Notes: generated by a model from the sequence alone, not told the origin. A stretch of DNA of 64,000 nucleotides from Streptomyces griseicoloratus (GCF_014534645.1 NZ_JACVQF010000198.1:17762-81761); one strand, 5' to 3'; numbered from the stretch's first letter, positions 18,501-28,858 are shown. Numbers and translations are program-made.

Positions 18501-19565
18501 GACGAGGCGCAGCGCCCGGTACAGGTCACCGTGCGCCGTGCCCCGGCGCCGCCGGGCGTGCCGGCGCAGACGGGCCGACGAGAAGTACCTGGTGTAGCGG
18601 TCCTTCGCCGTCGCGTCCGCCGACGGGGACAGCAGGACCTCGCGGTCCTCGGCGACGAACAGGAACAGCAGCCGGTAGACCAGCCGCAGGAGCGCGTAGT
18701 GGAAGGTCTTCACCTCCAGGCTCTCGCGCAGCCCGCGGTTGTCCGGGTGCTTCAGGAAGCCGGTCCCGAGTGTGGTGATCGCCCGCTGGACGCCCTTCCT
18801 GAGCTGGTCGAGGGCGCGCGTGCCCTGCGCGATCGCCTCCGTGCGCCACTCCTCCAGCCGGCACGTCGACGGCGCGGCGTCCTCGGCGACCTCGAAGCGG
18901 GACACGTGCAGCAGCCGGTACAGCAGCAGGAACTCACTGAACAGCTCGCCGTCGAAGATCGCCTCCAGGTCGAACTCGACGTACGACGCGGTGGCCAGGG
19001 CGCTGGAGTCGCGCAGCAGACGTATCCGACGGCCGTTGGTCAGGATGCCCCACAGGTGCGCCTCGGTGCGGTTCAGGCACTCCTGGAGCATCGACTGCGG
19101 CGGCACCGTGCCCGCTCCGCCCGGACGCCTGTCCAGGTCGGCGTTCCACGGGGTCTGGTGGATGAGCGCGTGCCGCCAGCGGTGCGAGACCTGGAAGCGC
19201 TTCCGCGTCTCCGAGTCGGCCGGGACGCCGTCCGCGCCGATCGGCGTCAGCCGGCCGAAGCCCAGCTCCCGCCACAGCGGCGCCAGCCAGTCGGCGGCGG
19301 CACGGCCCGTGGGGTCGCCGGCGGGCCGGCCCGTCTCCCGGTCGTGGGGAAGGTGCCGGCGCAGGTCGCGCCAGAGCGGCTTGAGGTACTCCCAGCCGCG
19401 CTCCGCCTCGTCGCGCACCGAACGGGACGACGGCAGGCCGTAGTCGGCGGACTTCGAGCCCGGAACGTCCTTGCCCTCGCTGATGCGCAGCAGCATGTCG
19501 GCCGGCAGCAGACCTCCGACCGTGTGGACGGCGGTGAACACCTGGTGGCGGGTCGTGGCGGACAT
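15546..19565 (-). CDS. drmMI: Large N6-adenine DNA methyltransferase, DrmMI-like
   Basis: This 1339-residue protein has SAM motif I DPACGSGHF near residue 514 and catalytic motif IV NPPW near residue 790 (in VLGNPPWERIKLQE), as in Eco57I/PglX-type N6-adenine methyltransferases. The 480-residue N-terminal part lacks an obvious PD-(D/E)xK nuclease. The C-terminal part would carry the specificity domain. Its ATG shares one base with the stop of the SNF2 helicase gene (19565). Size, neighbour and order match the drmMI-drmD pair of class 1 DISARM. PglX of BREX is a plausible alternative, but no pglZ, brxC or brxL is present. It presumably marks host DNA. Confidence 0.85.
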   Translation of the reverse strand: MSATTRHQVFTAVHTVGGLLPADMLLRISEGKDVPGSKSADYGLPSSRSVRDEAERGWEYLKPLWRDLRRHLPHDRETGRPAGDPTGRAAADWLAPLWRELGFGRLTPIGADGVPADSETRKRFQVSHRWRHALIHQTPWNADLDRRPGGAGTVPPQSMLQECLNRTEAHLWGILTNGRRIRLLRDSSALATASYVEFDLEAIFDGELFSEFLLLYRLLHVSRFEVAEDAAPSTCRLEEWRTEAIAQGTRALDQLRKGVQRAITTLGTGFLKHPDNRGLRESLEVKTFHYALLRLVYRLLFLFVAEDREVLLSPSADATAKDRYTRYFSSARLRRHARRRRGTAHGDLYRALRLVLSGLGDDDGLPELGLPGLGGIFDDTEADKVLHGLSLSNESLLEAVRALSVVRDADSRRNRVVDYRHLDAEELGSVYESLLELVPKHNATERTFELVELAGNARKTTGSYYTPSSLIECLLDSALDPVIDDAVKRGEIRAARSGRPDPGPDVVAELLNLTVCDPACGSGHFLVAAARRIAKRVAAVREQNPEPTVDAVRHALHEVVARCVYGVDLNPMAVELAKVSLWLEALEPGRPLGFLDAHIKHGNALIGATPALLAKGVPDDAFKPIEGDDKKVAAAIRKRNAAERGGQLSFHTEERIWVSNVAFAASLRDITASRADSLRDVRLQSSRFRALEQSADYLRALHIGDAWCAAFVWPKVQGAPTPVTEGVFRDLQSAGAGIPVSTNEEIIRLARQYRFFHWHLEFPEVFTVPETEDGDVDPSVGWAGGFSCVLGNPPWERIKLQEQEFFAQRDTEIADAPTAAARKRLIAALPETNPGLFSEFSAAKRQAEGESQFLRASMRYPLTGRGDINTYAVFAETDRTMTGPHGRMGVIVPTGIATDATTQYFFKDLVRGASIAALYDFENAAPLFPGVHRSFKFSVLSLTGRALREPAARFAFFVHDPSELDDVGKVFTLTPEEITLLNPNTGTCPVFRSRRDAEITLGVYRRVPVLIKEGDPDGNPWGVSFMRMFDMSNDSHLFCTREELEADGWHLAGNVFSRDGARMLPLYEAKMLHHYDHRWATYTPDGSTRDRSPEEKRGAETVALPRYWVAERDVQAALSPGTPWLTGFRNVCRSTDERSVITSALPVAAVGNSMPVITYSRRTPAGTPLHTVAASFVFDFVARQKSGGVNLNFFIFEQLPTLTPRMVAPHDAFIAPRALELSYTSWDMRPFAADLGDTGAPFLWDEARRQVIRAELDALLFHLYGISRDDVDYILDTFPIVRRKDEAAYGGYRTKELILAEYDRMSAAGVSLTDPLVDGENHTSTLTPPPGHGPRHPAR

Positions 19566-22531
19566 CAGGCGGACGCTCCAGACACGGCAGCAGGGGCGGG
19601 GGAGGACGGCGACGGGCCGGCGGGGAGGTAGAGGTAGGCGCCCAGGACGTCGGCCGGCTTCTGGACCGTCACCGACAGGCCGCGGACGATCTCGCCGGAG
19701 GCCTGGCGCACCCGGCGGTGCGAGGCGTCCAGCTCGGCGGCCAGCTCCTCGCCGTACGTCTCCAGGTGGCCGTTCGTCTCGGAGAGCCGACCGAGGACGC
19801 GGCCCATCATGCGCTCGCCGAAGTGCGGGTCCGTGTTCGCGGACGCCGTCGCGTCCAGCAGCGCGGCCGCGCGTTCCGGCGGGAGCCAGACCGCGTTCCC
19901 CGGGGTGCCCTCGAAGGCGAGCAGCCGCGCGTCCTCGGCGACCAGCTGCTTCTCGCCGCTCCGGGACGGCAGGGTCAGATGGAAGCGGTAGCGGACCAGC
20001 AGCAGTGTCGTGCTGGTCGTCACCGCGTCCGTCGTCACCACACCGCAGCGGCGCGCCGGGCGCGCGCCGTCCGCCCCGGTGTCCAGCGCCGCGTTCAGGA
20101 CGTGCGACGCCAGCGCGGCCACCACCGGGTCCGTGCGCACCAGCGCCGCCTCACCCCGCGCCACCGCCGGGTCGACGCGGAACGGGATCGGGCGGTCCAG
20201 CTCGATCACCTCCGCGCCGACGGCCGTGGCGAGGGCGTCCCGCAGACCCGCCGGGGTGCCGCCCACCTGCGCCGTGAAGCCCTTGCCCGCACCGGACCCG
20301 CGCAGCACCGCGCCCAGCGCGCCCAGCGACTCCCGGACGAACGTCTCCACCTCGCCGGTGCCGCCCAGCGCCTCCCTGACCGCGGCGACCTCGCGGGCCA
20401 CCTCCTCCGGGTGGACCGAGCGCTGCGCGAACCGGGAGCGGGAGGCCTTCTCGCGCTCCGCCGCCGAGTTCCAGTCGCGCTCCAGCCTCGCCGTGCTCAC
20501 CTTGAACGCCTCGGCGCCGAACAGGGCGCCGTCGTCCTCACGGCCGCGCATCAGCAGCCACTCCACGATCGCGTCCGTCACACCCGTCGACAGCTCGTCC
20601 GGAACCGACACCGAGATGCCCAGGTCCTTCTTGATCTGCCGGTGCTTCTTGATGAGGACTTCGAGGACCCTGCCGTCGATGCCGTTGTCCTCGCCGTAGA
20701 GCGTGATGACGCGGACCTCGTCGCGGCGCTGGCCGTAGCGGTCGACGCGGCCCTCGCGCTGGTCGTGGCGGGTGGGGTTCCACGCCAGGTCGTAGTGGAT
20801 CACCGCGTCGAAGTGGTGCTGGAGGTTCACGCCCTCCGACAGGCAGTCCGTGGCGATCAGCACCCGGCGGGCCGCCGCGTCCCCGCCCGCTTCCGCCGCC
20901 AGGGCCTCGATCCGCTCGATGCGCTGCTGCGGCGACAGCTCACCCGTGACCGCCTTGACGGCGGTCTTCGCGCCCAGCGGGCCGCGCTTCTTCTTCTCCG
21001 GGTCGTTCGCCAGCTGCTCGGCCAGGTACTTGGCCGTCGGGATGTACCGGCAGAAGACGATCGGGTGGTAGCCGTCGGCCAGCAGGGCCTTGAGGTGCTT
21101 GATGAGCGCCTTCAGCTTGAGGTCCTTGTCCGGCCCCTCCAACCGCGCGGCGTACTCGGCGAGTTCGGTCAGACGGGACTTCGGCGCCCCCTCGTCCGTC
21201 TCCGCGCCCGGCGCCACGTCCATGCCCTCCATGGCGTCGCTGTCGGCCGCGTCGCTGTTCAGCGGGGCACCCAGCTGGTCGGCCTCCTCCGCGCTGGCCG
21301 CGACCGCCGCCGCCGAGCGGGTCGTCAGGGTCTGCGCGGCGGCCCGCGGCGACGACACCAGCGAACGCAGCAGCGCGATCGCCGACCACCACGCGATCCG
21401 GGACTCCCGCTTGCCCCGGCCGCCCGCCTCCTCGACCCGCTCACTCGCGTACGCGATCGCGTCGTCCAGCAGGGCCCGGTACTCCGGGGACAGCTTGTAC
21501 GTCTCGTCCTTGAAGTAGCGGTCCGAGGGGAAGGCGGTGCGCTCGGCCAGCGAGTCGTCGGCCAGGCCGTCCTCCTTGGTGAGGTACTGGCGTACGTCCG
21601 CGCGCTTGCGCGCCACGAAATGCCGGGCCAGCAGCTTCCTGCCCGACTCCGACTCCAGGTCCACGGAGGCCAGTTCGGGCCGGACCAGGCCCAGCAGGCT
21701 GCGGAAGGCGGACTCCTTGCCGCTGTGCGGGGTCGCCGTCACCAGCAGCAGATGCCGGTCCGGGTCCGCGGCCACCCGTCGCAGCAGCTCGTGGCGCAGC
21801 TGGCTCTGCGCGCCGGACGTGCCGTCGTCGGCGGCCACACAGGTGTGCGCCTCGTCGACGATCACCAGGTCGGGACAGTGCCGTACGAAGTCGTCGCGGT
21901 GCCGCGTGGACTTGATGAAGTCCGTGGAGACGATCACGTTCGGGTACTTGTCGAACAGGGACTGGCCCAGGTCCAGCCCCCGCTCCAGGCGCGTGACCGT
22001 CGACGCCAGCACCAGCTCCGCGTCGATGCCGAACTTGCCGCGCAGCTCCTGCTGCCACTGCTCGGCCAGCGCGGGGGAGCACAGCACCGCCAGGCCCGTC
22101 GCCTCGCCCTGCGCGAGCAGTTCGCTTGCGATCAGGCCCGACTCGACGGTCTTGCCGATGCCGACGTCGTCGGAGATCAGCATGCGGACGGTCTTCTGGC
22201 GCAGGGCCATCAGCAGCGGGACCAGCTGGTACGCGCGGGGTTCCACCGCGATGCCGGCCAGCGAACGGAACGGGCCCGCGCCCGACCGGAAGCCGACCCG
22301 CAGCGCGGTGCGCAGCAGGCCGGCCGCCCGCTGGTCGCCGAGGTCGCTCGGTTCCGGGGCGGCGAACCGGGCCTCCTCGACCGTCTCGAACGCCGGGAAG
22401 ACGGCGGCGACGTCGTCGTCCGAGCCGCCGAGCGGGCGCAGGACGAGCAGGTCGGGCTCGCTCTCGGGGAGTACCACCCATTCGCGGCCGCGGGCCCTCA
22501 CCAGGGAGCCGGCGGAGTACGTCAGTGCCAT
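19565..22531 (-). CDS. drmD: SNF2-family helicase, DrmD-like
   Basis: This 988-residue protein has an SNF2/RapA-type motor. Walker A lies in [14 protein letters not shown] near residue 117, DEAH in [15 protein letters not shown] near 222, and the TATPH motif III follows. The second RecA domain (about 480-620) has the typical [18 protein letters not shown] arginine-finger segment near 585. The lysine and acidic residues look intact. It probably translocates on duplex DNA. A 30-bp gap separates it from the kinase-helicase gene upstream, and it overlaps the methylase start by one base. No good ribosome site is visible before the ATG, so coupling to upstream translation is possible. Confidence 0.87.
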   Translation of the reverse strand: MALTYSAGSLVRARGREWVVLPESEPDLLVLRPLGGSDDDVAAVFPAFETVEEARFAAPEPSDLGDQRAAGLLRTALRVGFRSGAGPFRSLAGIAVEPRAYQLVPLLMALRQKTVRMLISDDVGIGKTVESGLIASELLAQGEATGLAVLCSPALAEQWQQELRGKFGIDAELVLASTVTRLERGLDLGQSLFDKYPNVIVSTDFIKSTRHRDDFVRHCPDLVIVDEAHTCVAADDGTSGAQSQLRHELLRRVAADPDRHLLLVTATPHSGKESAFRSLLGLVRPELASVDLESESGRKLLARHFVARKRADVRQYLTKEDGLADDSLAERTAFPSDRYFKDETYKLSPEYRALLDDAIAYASERVEEAGGRGKRESRIAWWSAIALLRSLVSSPRAAAQTLTTRSAAAVAASAEEADQLGAPLNSDAADSDAMEGMDVAPGAETDEGAPKSRLTELAEYAARLEGPDKDLKLKALIKHLKALLADGYHPIVFCRYIPTAKYLAEQLANDPEKKKRGPLGAKTAVKAVTGELSPQQRIERIEALAAEAGGDAAARRVLIATDCLSEGVNLQHHFDAVIHYDLAWNPTRHDQREGRVDRYGQRRDEVRVITLYGEDNGIDGRVLEVLIKKHRQIKKDLGISVSVPDELSTGVTDAIVEWLLMRGREDDGALFGAEAFKVSTARLERDWNSAAEREKASRSRFAQRSVHPEEVAREVAAVREALGGTGEVETFVRESLGALGAVLRGSGAGKGFTAQVGGTPAGLRDALATAVGAEVIELDRPIPFRVDPAVARGEAALVRTDPVVAALASHVLNAALDTGADGARPARRCGVVTTDAVTTSTTLLLVRYRFHLTLPSRSGEKQLVAEDARLLAFEGTPGNAVWLPPERAAALLDATASANTDPHFGERMMGRVLGRLSETNGHLETYGEELAAELDASHRRVRQASGEIVRGLSVTVQKPADVLGAYLYLPAGPSPSSPAPAAVSGASA

Positions 22532-22561
22532 GTGTGTCGTCGAGTCCTCAGCAGAAAGTGG

Positions 22562-25500
22562 TCAGTTGGCGGCCGGAGTGCCGAAGTAGCGGGCGCTGGC
22601 GGCGGCGATGGCGTCCCAGTCGGCGTCGTGCGGGAAGCGGACGACGTCCCAGCTCGCGTTGAAGAGACGGTCCTCGGCGTCCTCGTCCCGCAGGGCGTCC
22701 TGCTCCGTGCCGGGCATGTCCACGAAGACGGCCACGTTTCCGCCGGGCAGCCGGTACACGAAGTCGGGCCGGGCGTTCGCCTCGGTCAGGAACGGTCCCG
22801 CCTCGTCCGGCAGGTTCAGTCCCCGGGCCTTCGCCCAGCCCAGGAAGTCACCGTGGGCGGCCGGCCCGGCGGCCGAGGTCTCGACCGGTGTCGGTGCGGC
22901 CGGAACCCGGTCGAGCAGCCGGCGGTACTGCTCCGACCGCGACTCACCGCGTGCCGCGCCCCGCGCCGTCGCCGAGGCGAACCGCACCAGCGGGTGCCGG
23001 GCGGCATGGCGGTCGATCAGGGCGTGGTCGAGCTGGTTGCCGTACGTCAGCAGGCACTCGTAGCAGCCGAGCGCGCAGGGGCGGTCCGGGTGCGGTCCGC
23101 CCAGGTCGGTGCCGTCCTCGTCGAAGTGGCAGATCGACAGCGCGTACCGGGCGGCCTTCGCCAGGGCGTCCGGCTCGGCCTGGAGACGGCGCAGCACGCC
23201 CGCGCCGCCCTCGGCGGCCTCCATGAACAGGAACCGGCCCCGCGGTCCGCCGTCCGGCGGCAGCAGCTCGCTGGACAGCTCGGCGTCCTCCAGCTCGAAC
23301 GCGGCCTCGATGCCCCGCTCCAGCGCGTACATCAGGGACAGCGCCTCCGGCTCGGGCAGGGCCTCGGCGAGGGAGAGGACGAGGATGTTGCGGCGGTCCT
23401 CCACGTACGGGATGACCCGCTTCCTGCGGCGCCGCTCCGTGCCGTCCTCGCCGACCACGGGCAGTTCGCCGAAGTCGCCGGAGGCCTCGGCGGCGTCCCT
23501 GTCGTTCATCCAGCGGCCGTCGGCGAGGTCGAGCCAGTAGCCGTCCGGCTCGTCCTTCTTGGCCCGCACCCGGCCCAGGTTGGTGATCCGGACGGTCGCC
23601 GAGTCGCCGTACGCCAGGCCGGCGAGCGGGGCGCCCGAGGCGTCCGTGACGGACGCGTCGAGGCGGCCCCTGCGGGTACCGTGGTCCTGGAAGCGGTACG
23701 ACGTCTCCAGCCGGAAACCGGCACGGCGGCGCTCCTCCTCGTCGGAGGAGATCCGCTCGCGGCGCGTGGTGTACACGGTGTGCAGCTGGAGCAGCCCGTG
23801 GGTCGCCGCGCCGAGCGGCTCGTCGCACAACTGGCAGCGGTCCTGGCGTTCGGCCGGGTCGTGGTGGTAGCCGCAGTGCGCGCAGCGGCGGGCCTCGCTG
23901 GTCGCCAGGTCGCCGGAGGAGTCCGGCGGCAGCTGGATGCGGGTCACCTGGTAGCGGGCGCCCTCGTGGTAGATGAGCGCCCCGGGCCCGAACTCGCGGA
24001 TGGCGAGGAAGCGGGGCCGCTGGAGGTAGTCGCCGTCCCCCCGGCGGCGGCCGCCGGTCGGGACGTACGCGGCCAGCGGCAGGCGCGGGAAGCTGTAGCC
24101 GGGCAGGAAGCCCTCGGAGGCCAGGTACCGGTAGGGGTTGAAGTCCGACAGCACCGACTTGCTGTCGACGCTCTCGTTCATCAGCAGGTTCAGCTGCGTC
24201 TCCGCCTCGCGGCGGCGGGCGTTGGCCCGGTTGCGGTCGCTCTCGGTGAGGCTGTAGTCCAGGCGCCGCCGGTTCTGGACGTACTGGTCGTCGAGCGCGG
24301 CGCGGAACAGCTGACGCCACCGGTCGAAGGCCCGGTCGAACCGCTGGGGCACCGTGCGCACCCGGTCCTGGATCCAGTCGTCGTGCCACCACGTCGTCTC
24401 GGCGGCGAAGCCGGGCAGCAGGGGGCCGAGCACCCGGAGCGCCGCGTCCACCGTGCGGTGCTGCGCGCTCTCGTCCAGGGACGCGTCGAGGATGCCGGGC
24501 AGCAGCTCCAGCGCGGGGTCGGGGCGGTCGCCGGTGTCCGGATAGGACACGTCCAGGACGTCGGGTATCGCGCGGCCGAGCTTCAGACCGGCCTCGGCCA
24601 TCCAGATGCCCTGGAGGTGCGACAGGACCAGGTCCTCGTTGGCGAGGTCCAGGCGGGGCGGGGCCACCGCGCCCGCCACCATCCGCTCCGAGCGGCGGAA
24701 GTAGTACTGGTCGTGGCTGTTGCCCGTCGCGCAGTACGTCGTCACCAGCGCGGGCCGGCCGCTGCGGCCCGCGCGCCCGGAACGCTGGGCGTAGTTGGCG
24801 GGAGTGGGCGGGACGTTGCGCATCATCACCGCGTTGAGGGAGGAGATGTCGACGCCCAGTTCCATGGTGGGGGAGCAGTACAGCAGCTTCAGATCCGCCC
24901 TGCGGAAGGCCTCCTCGCGCCGCTCCCGCTCCTCCGGGGCGACCTGGGCGGTGTGCTCGCGGGCGAACAGGCCGGACAGCGCGCTCGCCGCCTCCTTGTA
25001 CAGGTCGCGGAAGAACGTGTTGACCCGTGGGCCGTCGCCGCCGGGGTAGGTGCGCGTCAACGGGTCGTGCGTGCCCGTCTCGCCCTTGCCGGCACGCCAG
25101 ACCAGCGACTGAGCCGCCACCCGGTACCCGGTCCTCGGCCCGGTGGCGGTCCTGGGGTGGCGGCCCGCGCGCTGCGGGGCCTCGGACACCTCCTTCACCA
25201 GCCCGTCCGTGGCCAGGACCGTCAGCAGTTCCGCGATGACGAGCTGGAGGTCGTCGGCGGACAGGTCCCGGAACGAGGCGTCGGTGCGTCTGAGGTACTT
25301 GCCGAACTTGCCGCGGGCCGACAGGAACAGGCCGGAGCGGTCCAGTCCCCGGCCCGTCGACGGGTGCGGGTAGGCCGTGCCGACGCGCGGCCGGTCGGAG
25401 GCCGACAGCACCCACGGGTCCACCAGCCGCTCCTCGCTGGCCCGCTGCAACACGTCGAAGTCGTCGCGGAAGTACGACACGTCGATGGCGAGGGAGCGGC

Positions 25501-28500
25501 GCATCTCGTCGAGCAGCGCCTTCGCGATCTCCGCCCGCAGCGCCGGGTCGGCGTTCCGCAGCGCCGCGTGGGTGCGCGCCCAGCGGTCCTGCCTCCGCGC
25601 GACCCACTGCAGGTCCGCGTAGTCGATCTCCAGCAGACCCGTCTGCTCCAGGTTCGGCATGGTGATGCGCCAGCCGCGCTCCAGGTCGAGGTAGAGCCGG
25701 AACGCGACCACGTCGCGCAGCGTCCTGGCCGCGGCGCGGGCGAGCGACGGGGGCTGGTCGGCGTCGCCGGTGTAGTCCCCTGGGGCGATCGCGAGCGCGT
25801 TCGTCACCGCGGAGGCCAGCTCCTCGTGTGTGAGGCCGTCGTCGCCCGCCTCCAGCGCCGCCCGGTACAGGGCCCCGCGCAGCTGGGTGATCTGGACGAA
25901 GTCGTTGAAGTGACCGGCCTGGAGGGCGGCGTCCTGACGGTTGTCGACGAAGGTCAGGAGCTTGCGGGCCTCCTTGTCCAGAGCCTGCTCCGGCACGGAC
26001 TTCAGGGACCGCACCACGGAGGCGGAGATGAGCGAGGTCGCCGAGGAGCGGCCCTCCTGGTCCAGCGTCGCGAGCTTCGCGAAGTCCCGGCCGCGGGTCT
26101 GCTCGTAGGTCACCCCGCAGTGCAGGCAGAACAGGAACGGGGACGGGATGAACGCGGCCCGCAGCCCGCCCCGGCCCTCGTGTCCGAGCGGGTCCACCGT
26201 GACGGCGCGCGGCACCCGGTCGCGGTACGTCTTCCGGACGACCTCCTGACCCCCGTCGTCGAGCTCCAGCCAGGACTCGGGCAGCCGCCGGTCGCCGACG
26301 GCGTACCGGACGTCGGCGGGCCAGGGCCGTTCCTGGTCGACGAACAGGTAGCCGTCGCCCTGGCGCCCGCCCGTGGCGGAGGTGTCCCGGCGGGCCTCGT
26401 AGCGGACCTCGCCGTCCTTCTCGGTGCGCCAGACGGTCAGATACTCCTGGCCGCACTCCCGGCAGAAGGCGAGCGGCATCAGCAGCTTGCCCCCGCTGCC
26501 GGGCTGCTGAAGCTGGTAGGAGCGGGTGAGGTGGCGGGAGAGCTTGTCCTCCAGGGTGACGTACACGGTGTCGCCCTTGGAGAGGAACTGGTGCAGCCGG
26601 AACGCGAACAGCGGGCGGCCGGTGACCGGGTGCCGGGCCTGCGAGCCGGCCTCCAGCGTCGCCTCGACGGCCCTCGCGCAGTCCTCCCTGGAGACCCCCG
26701 ACAGCTCCGCCAGCTCGCGCGCCGCCATGGCGATCGTCGTGGGCCGCCGGCGCACCAGCCGGCCCGTCGCCTCGTCCGTGGCCAGGCCGAAGCGCGTCTC
26801 GATCCAGCGGGCCAGCGGGTCGCGCACCAGGTCGGCGTACGCGCGTGGCGCGGCCGGCGAGGTCAGGCGCTCGGCGGGGACGGTGCCGGGCGCCTCGTCG
26901 GTCGCGCGCACCAGCGTCTCGCCGATGACGTCCCCGGGGTCGACCGTCGTGCCGAACAGTCTGCTCGCCACGTCCGCGACGGCCTTCTTCCGGTCCTCGA
27001 CGGTGCCCTCGGACGACATGGTGGCCGAGGTGCCGATGCACTGCACGCCGGGTGCCCGGCAGGCCTCCCGGACCCGGCGGACCAGCAGGGCGACGTCGGC
27101 GCCCTGACGGCCGCGGTAGGTGTGCAGTTCGTCGAGGACCAGGAACTCCAGTCCCCTGGCCATGGTGATGAGGCCGGCCCGGTCGGCGGGCCGGGTCAGC
27201 ATCAGCTCCAGCATCACGTAGTTGGTGAGCAGGATGTCCGGCGGGTTGTCGCGGATCCGGCGGCGCTTCTCGTCGTCCTCCTGGCCCGTGTAGCGCGCGA
27301 AGGTCACCGGCTCGCGGCCGTCGCCGTAGCCGTCGCGGAGGTACTTCTCCAGCTCCTTGAGCTGGCTGTTGGCCAGCGCGTTCATCGGGTAGACGATGAT
27401 GGCGCGGACGCGTTTGCCGGCCCCGGGGCCCTCCGCGTCCCGCTCGTGCAGGACGCGGTTGACGATCGGGACGATGTAGGCGAGCGACTTGCCGGAACCG
27501 GTGCCGGTCGTCAGCACGTACGAGACACCGCGCGCGGCGGCGTCGATGGCCTCGCGCTGGTGGCGGTGGAGGGTGAGCGGCCGGCCGTCCGGAACCGTGC
27601 CGCCCTCCGTCTTGCCGGCCTGGAAGATGCGGGCGCACTCCGGGTGCAGCACTTTCTCCCCGACCAGCTCGGCGACCGTGCCGCCGCTCTGGAAGAACGG
27701 GTTGAGCGACAGCCAGGGGTCGGGCCACTGCGACTTGTCGTCGAGGTCCTTCTCCACGAACGCGGCGATGCGGTCGTCGCGGATGACGGTGCCGCCCTCG
27801 GTGAAGTCCCGGTAGTCCTTGATGAGCGCGCGGTGCACCCCGAACACGTCCATCGCCGTGCCGGAGGCGGTGACCGGCGCCGGCCGCGGGGCCGGCCCGG
27901 GCGGGGCGGCGCCGGCGTGGGCGCCTGCGGCGGCCAGGGGCCGCGTCGGGTCGAGGGCGCTCCAGTGGGGCAGCAGGGGCGTGTCCGCGTCCCGGACGGC
28001 CAGCGGGTGCAGGGCGTCGCGGACCTCGGCCGCGCTCGCCGGACGGTCGGCCGGGTCCTTCGCCAGCAGCCGGCCGACGAGACGGACCAGCTCGGCGGGG
28101 ATCTCACCGCGGATGACGCCGAGGGGGGCCGGCTCGGCCTCCAGGTGCCTGCGGGCGAGTTCGAAGGGCGACTCGCCGGTGAAGGGCGGTACGGCGACGA
28201 GCATCTCGTAGAGCACACAGCCGAGCGCGTACAGGTCGGCGGCCTGGGTGACCCGGCGGGCCTCGAACTGCTCGGGTGCCATGTACCGGGCGGTGCCGAC
28301 GCTGACGCCGGTGCTGGTCAGTCGCGCCTCGTCCGGGTCGTCGACGATGCGGCCCATGCCGAAGTCGAGGATCTTGACGGTTCCGCCGCGCGTCAGCATG
28401 ACGTTCGCGGGTTTCAGGTCGCGGTGCACGACGCCGGCCGCGTGCGCCGCGCAGAGGCCGTCGGCGATCTGGGCGCCGATCGCGGCCACCCAGGACAGGG

Positions 28501-28858
28501 GCAGCCGGCTCTCCTCCTCGACGAGGTCGCGCAGCGTCTCACCGTCCAGGAACTCCATCGCCAGGTACGGCAGTCCGGCGTCCTCGTCGACCCCGCCGGC
28601 GACGAGCCGGGTGAGGTTGGGGTGCTCCAGGCGGCGCATGATGCGGACCTCGCGCGCGAAGCGCTCCACCGCCTTGGTGTCCGCGCCGGTGTCGATCAGA
28701 GCGCCCGTGCGACGGCGCAGGATCGTCTTGACGGCCACCAGGCGTCCGGCGCCGCCCTCGGGGGCCAGCAGGTCCTCGGCCCGGTGGACCTCCCCCATGC
28801 TGCCCTTGCCGACGACCTGTCCGACTCGGAACCTGCCATCGATCAGCTCCTGGCCCAC
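22562..28858 (-). CDS. Ser/Thr kinase fused to DEAD-box/DUF1998 helicase with possible nuclease tail
   Basis: This giant protein is about 2098 residues from GTG 28858 (an upstream in-frame start lies at 28933). Residues about 7-275 are a complete Hanks-type kinase: GKGSMGEV loop, VAVK lysine, HRDLKPAN near 140, DFG near 165 and APEQ. Next is a YprA/MrfA-type SF2 helicase: Walker A TGTGSGKS near 449, DELH near 575, GTSATMS, and CxxC pairs in CRECGQEY and CLHCGVTYE. Its conserved helicase-C segment includes MELGVDISSLNAV and QRSGRAGRSGRP. The DUF1998/MZB cysteine cluster (CALGCYECLLTYGNQ) is near 1926. The last 100 residues (RPDFVYRLPG, AVFVDMPG, then WDVVRF) look like a Vsr/DUF559-type PD-(D/E)xK fold, with uncertain active site. 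The kinase may switch the helicase. It is first in the minus-strand operon. Confidence 0.85.
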   Translation of the reverse strand: MGQELIDGRFRVGQVVGKGSMGEVHRAEDLLAPEGGAGRLVAVKTILRRRTGALIDTGADTKAVERFAREVRIMRRLEHPNLTRLVAGGVDEDAGLPYLAMEFLDGETLRDLVEEESRLPLSWVAAIGAQIADGLCAAHAAGVVHRDLKPANVMLTRGGTVKILDFGMGRIVDDPDEARLTSTGVSVGTARYMAPEQFEARRVTQAADLYALGCVLYEMLVAVPPFTGESPFELARRHLEAEPAPLGVIRGEIPAELVRLVGRLLAKDPADRPASAAEVRDALHPLAVRDADTPLLPHWSALDPTRPLAAAGAHAGAAPPGPAPRPAPVTASGTAMDVFGVHRALIKDYRDFTEGGTVIRDDRIAAFVEKDLDDKSQWPDPWLSLNPFFQSGGTVAELVGEKVLHPECARIFQAGKTEGGTVPDGRPLTLHRHQREAIDAAARGVSYVLTTGTGSGKSLAYIVPIVNRVLHERDAEGPGAGKRVRAIIVYPMNALANSQLKELEKYLRDGYGDGREPVTFARYTGQEDDEKRRRIRDNPPDILLTNYVMLELMLTRPADRAGLITMARGLEFLVLDELHTYRGRQGADVALLVRRVREACRAPGVQCIGTSATMSSEGTVEDRKKAVADVASRLFGTTVDPGDVIGETLVRATDEAPGTVPAERLTSPAAPRAYADLVRDPLARWIETRFGLATDEATGRLVRRRPTTIAMAARELAELSGVSREDCARAVEATLEAGSQARHPVTGRPLFAFRLHQFLSKGDTVYVTLEDKLSRHLTRSYQLQQPGSGGKLLMPLAFCRECGQEYLTVWRTEKDGEVRYEARRDTSATGGRQGDGYLFVDQERPWPADVRYAVGDRRLPESWLELDDGGQEVVRKTYRDRVPRAVTVDPLGHEGRGGLRAAFIPSPFLFCLHCGVTYEQTRGRDFAKLATLDQEGRSSATSLISASVVRSLKSVPEQALDKEARKLLTFVDNRQDAALQAGHFNDFVQITQLRGALYRAALEAGDDGLTHEELASAVTNALAIAPGDYTGDADQPPSLARAAARTLRDVVAFRLYLDLERGWRITMPNLEQTGLLEIDYADLQWVARRQDRWARTHAALRNADPALRAEIAKALLDEMRRSLAIDVSYFRDDFDVLQRASEERLVDPWVLSASDRPRVGTAYPHPSTGRGLDRSGLFLSARGKFGKYLRRTDASFRDLSADDLQLVIAELLTVLATDGLVKEVSEAPQRAGRHPRTATGPRTGYRVAAQSLVWRAGKGETGTHDPLTRTYPGGDGPRVNTFFRDLYKEAASALSGLFAREHTAQVAPEERERREEAFRRADLKLLYCSPTMELGVDISSLNAVMMRNVPPTPANYAQRSGRAGRSGRPALVTTYCATGNSHDQYYFRRSERMVAGAVAPPRLDLANEDLVLSHLQGIWMAEAGLKLGRAIPDVLDVSYPDTGDRPDPALELLPGILDASLDESAQHRTVDAALRVLGPLLPGFAAETTWWHDDWIQDRVRTVPQRFDRAFDRWRQLFRAALDDQYVQNRRRLDYSLTESDRNRANARRREAETQLNLLMNESVDSKSVLSDFNPYRYLASEGFLPGYSFPRLPLAAYVPTGGRRRGDGDYLQRPRFLAIREFGPGALIYHEGARYQVTRIQLPPDSSGDLATSEARRCAHCGYHHDPAERQDRCQLCDEPLGAATHGLLQLHTVYTTRRERISSDEEERRRAGFRLETSYRFQDHGTRRGRLDASVTDASGAPLAGLAYGDSATVRITNLGRVRAKKDEPDGYWLDLADGRWMNDRDAAEASGDFGELPVVGEDGTERRRRKRVIPYVEDRRNILVLSLAEALPEPEALSLMYALERGIEAAFELEDAELSSELLPPDGGPRGRFLFMEAAEGGAGVLRRLQAEPDALAKAARYALSICHFDEDGTDLGGPHPDRPCALGCYECLLTYGNQLDHALIDRHAARHPLVRFASATARGAARGESRSEQYRRLLDRVPAAPTPVETSAAGPAAHGDFLGWAKARGLNLPDEAGPFLTEANARPDFVYRLPGGNVAVFVDMPGTEQDALRDEDAEDRLFNASWDVVRFPHDADWDAIAAASARYFGTPAAN

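Noticed and set aside
15546-19565. Type IIG restriction enzyme reading of the large methylase
   Set aside because: I see no PD-(D/E)xK or other nuclease motif in the N-terminal 480 residues, and the neighbours supply other activities.
16335-19631. A 1098-codon plus-strand frame opposite the methylase
   Set aside because: It is a shadow of the methylase gene; the DPACGSG and NPPW motifs are on the other strand.
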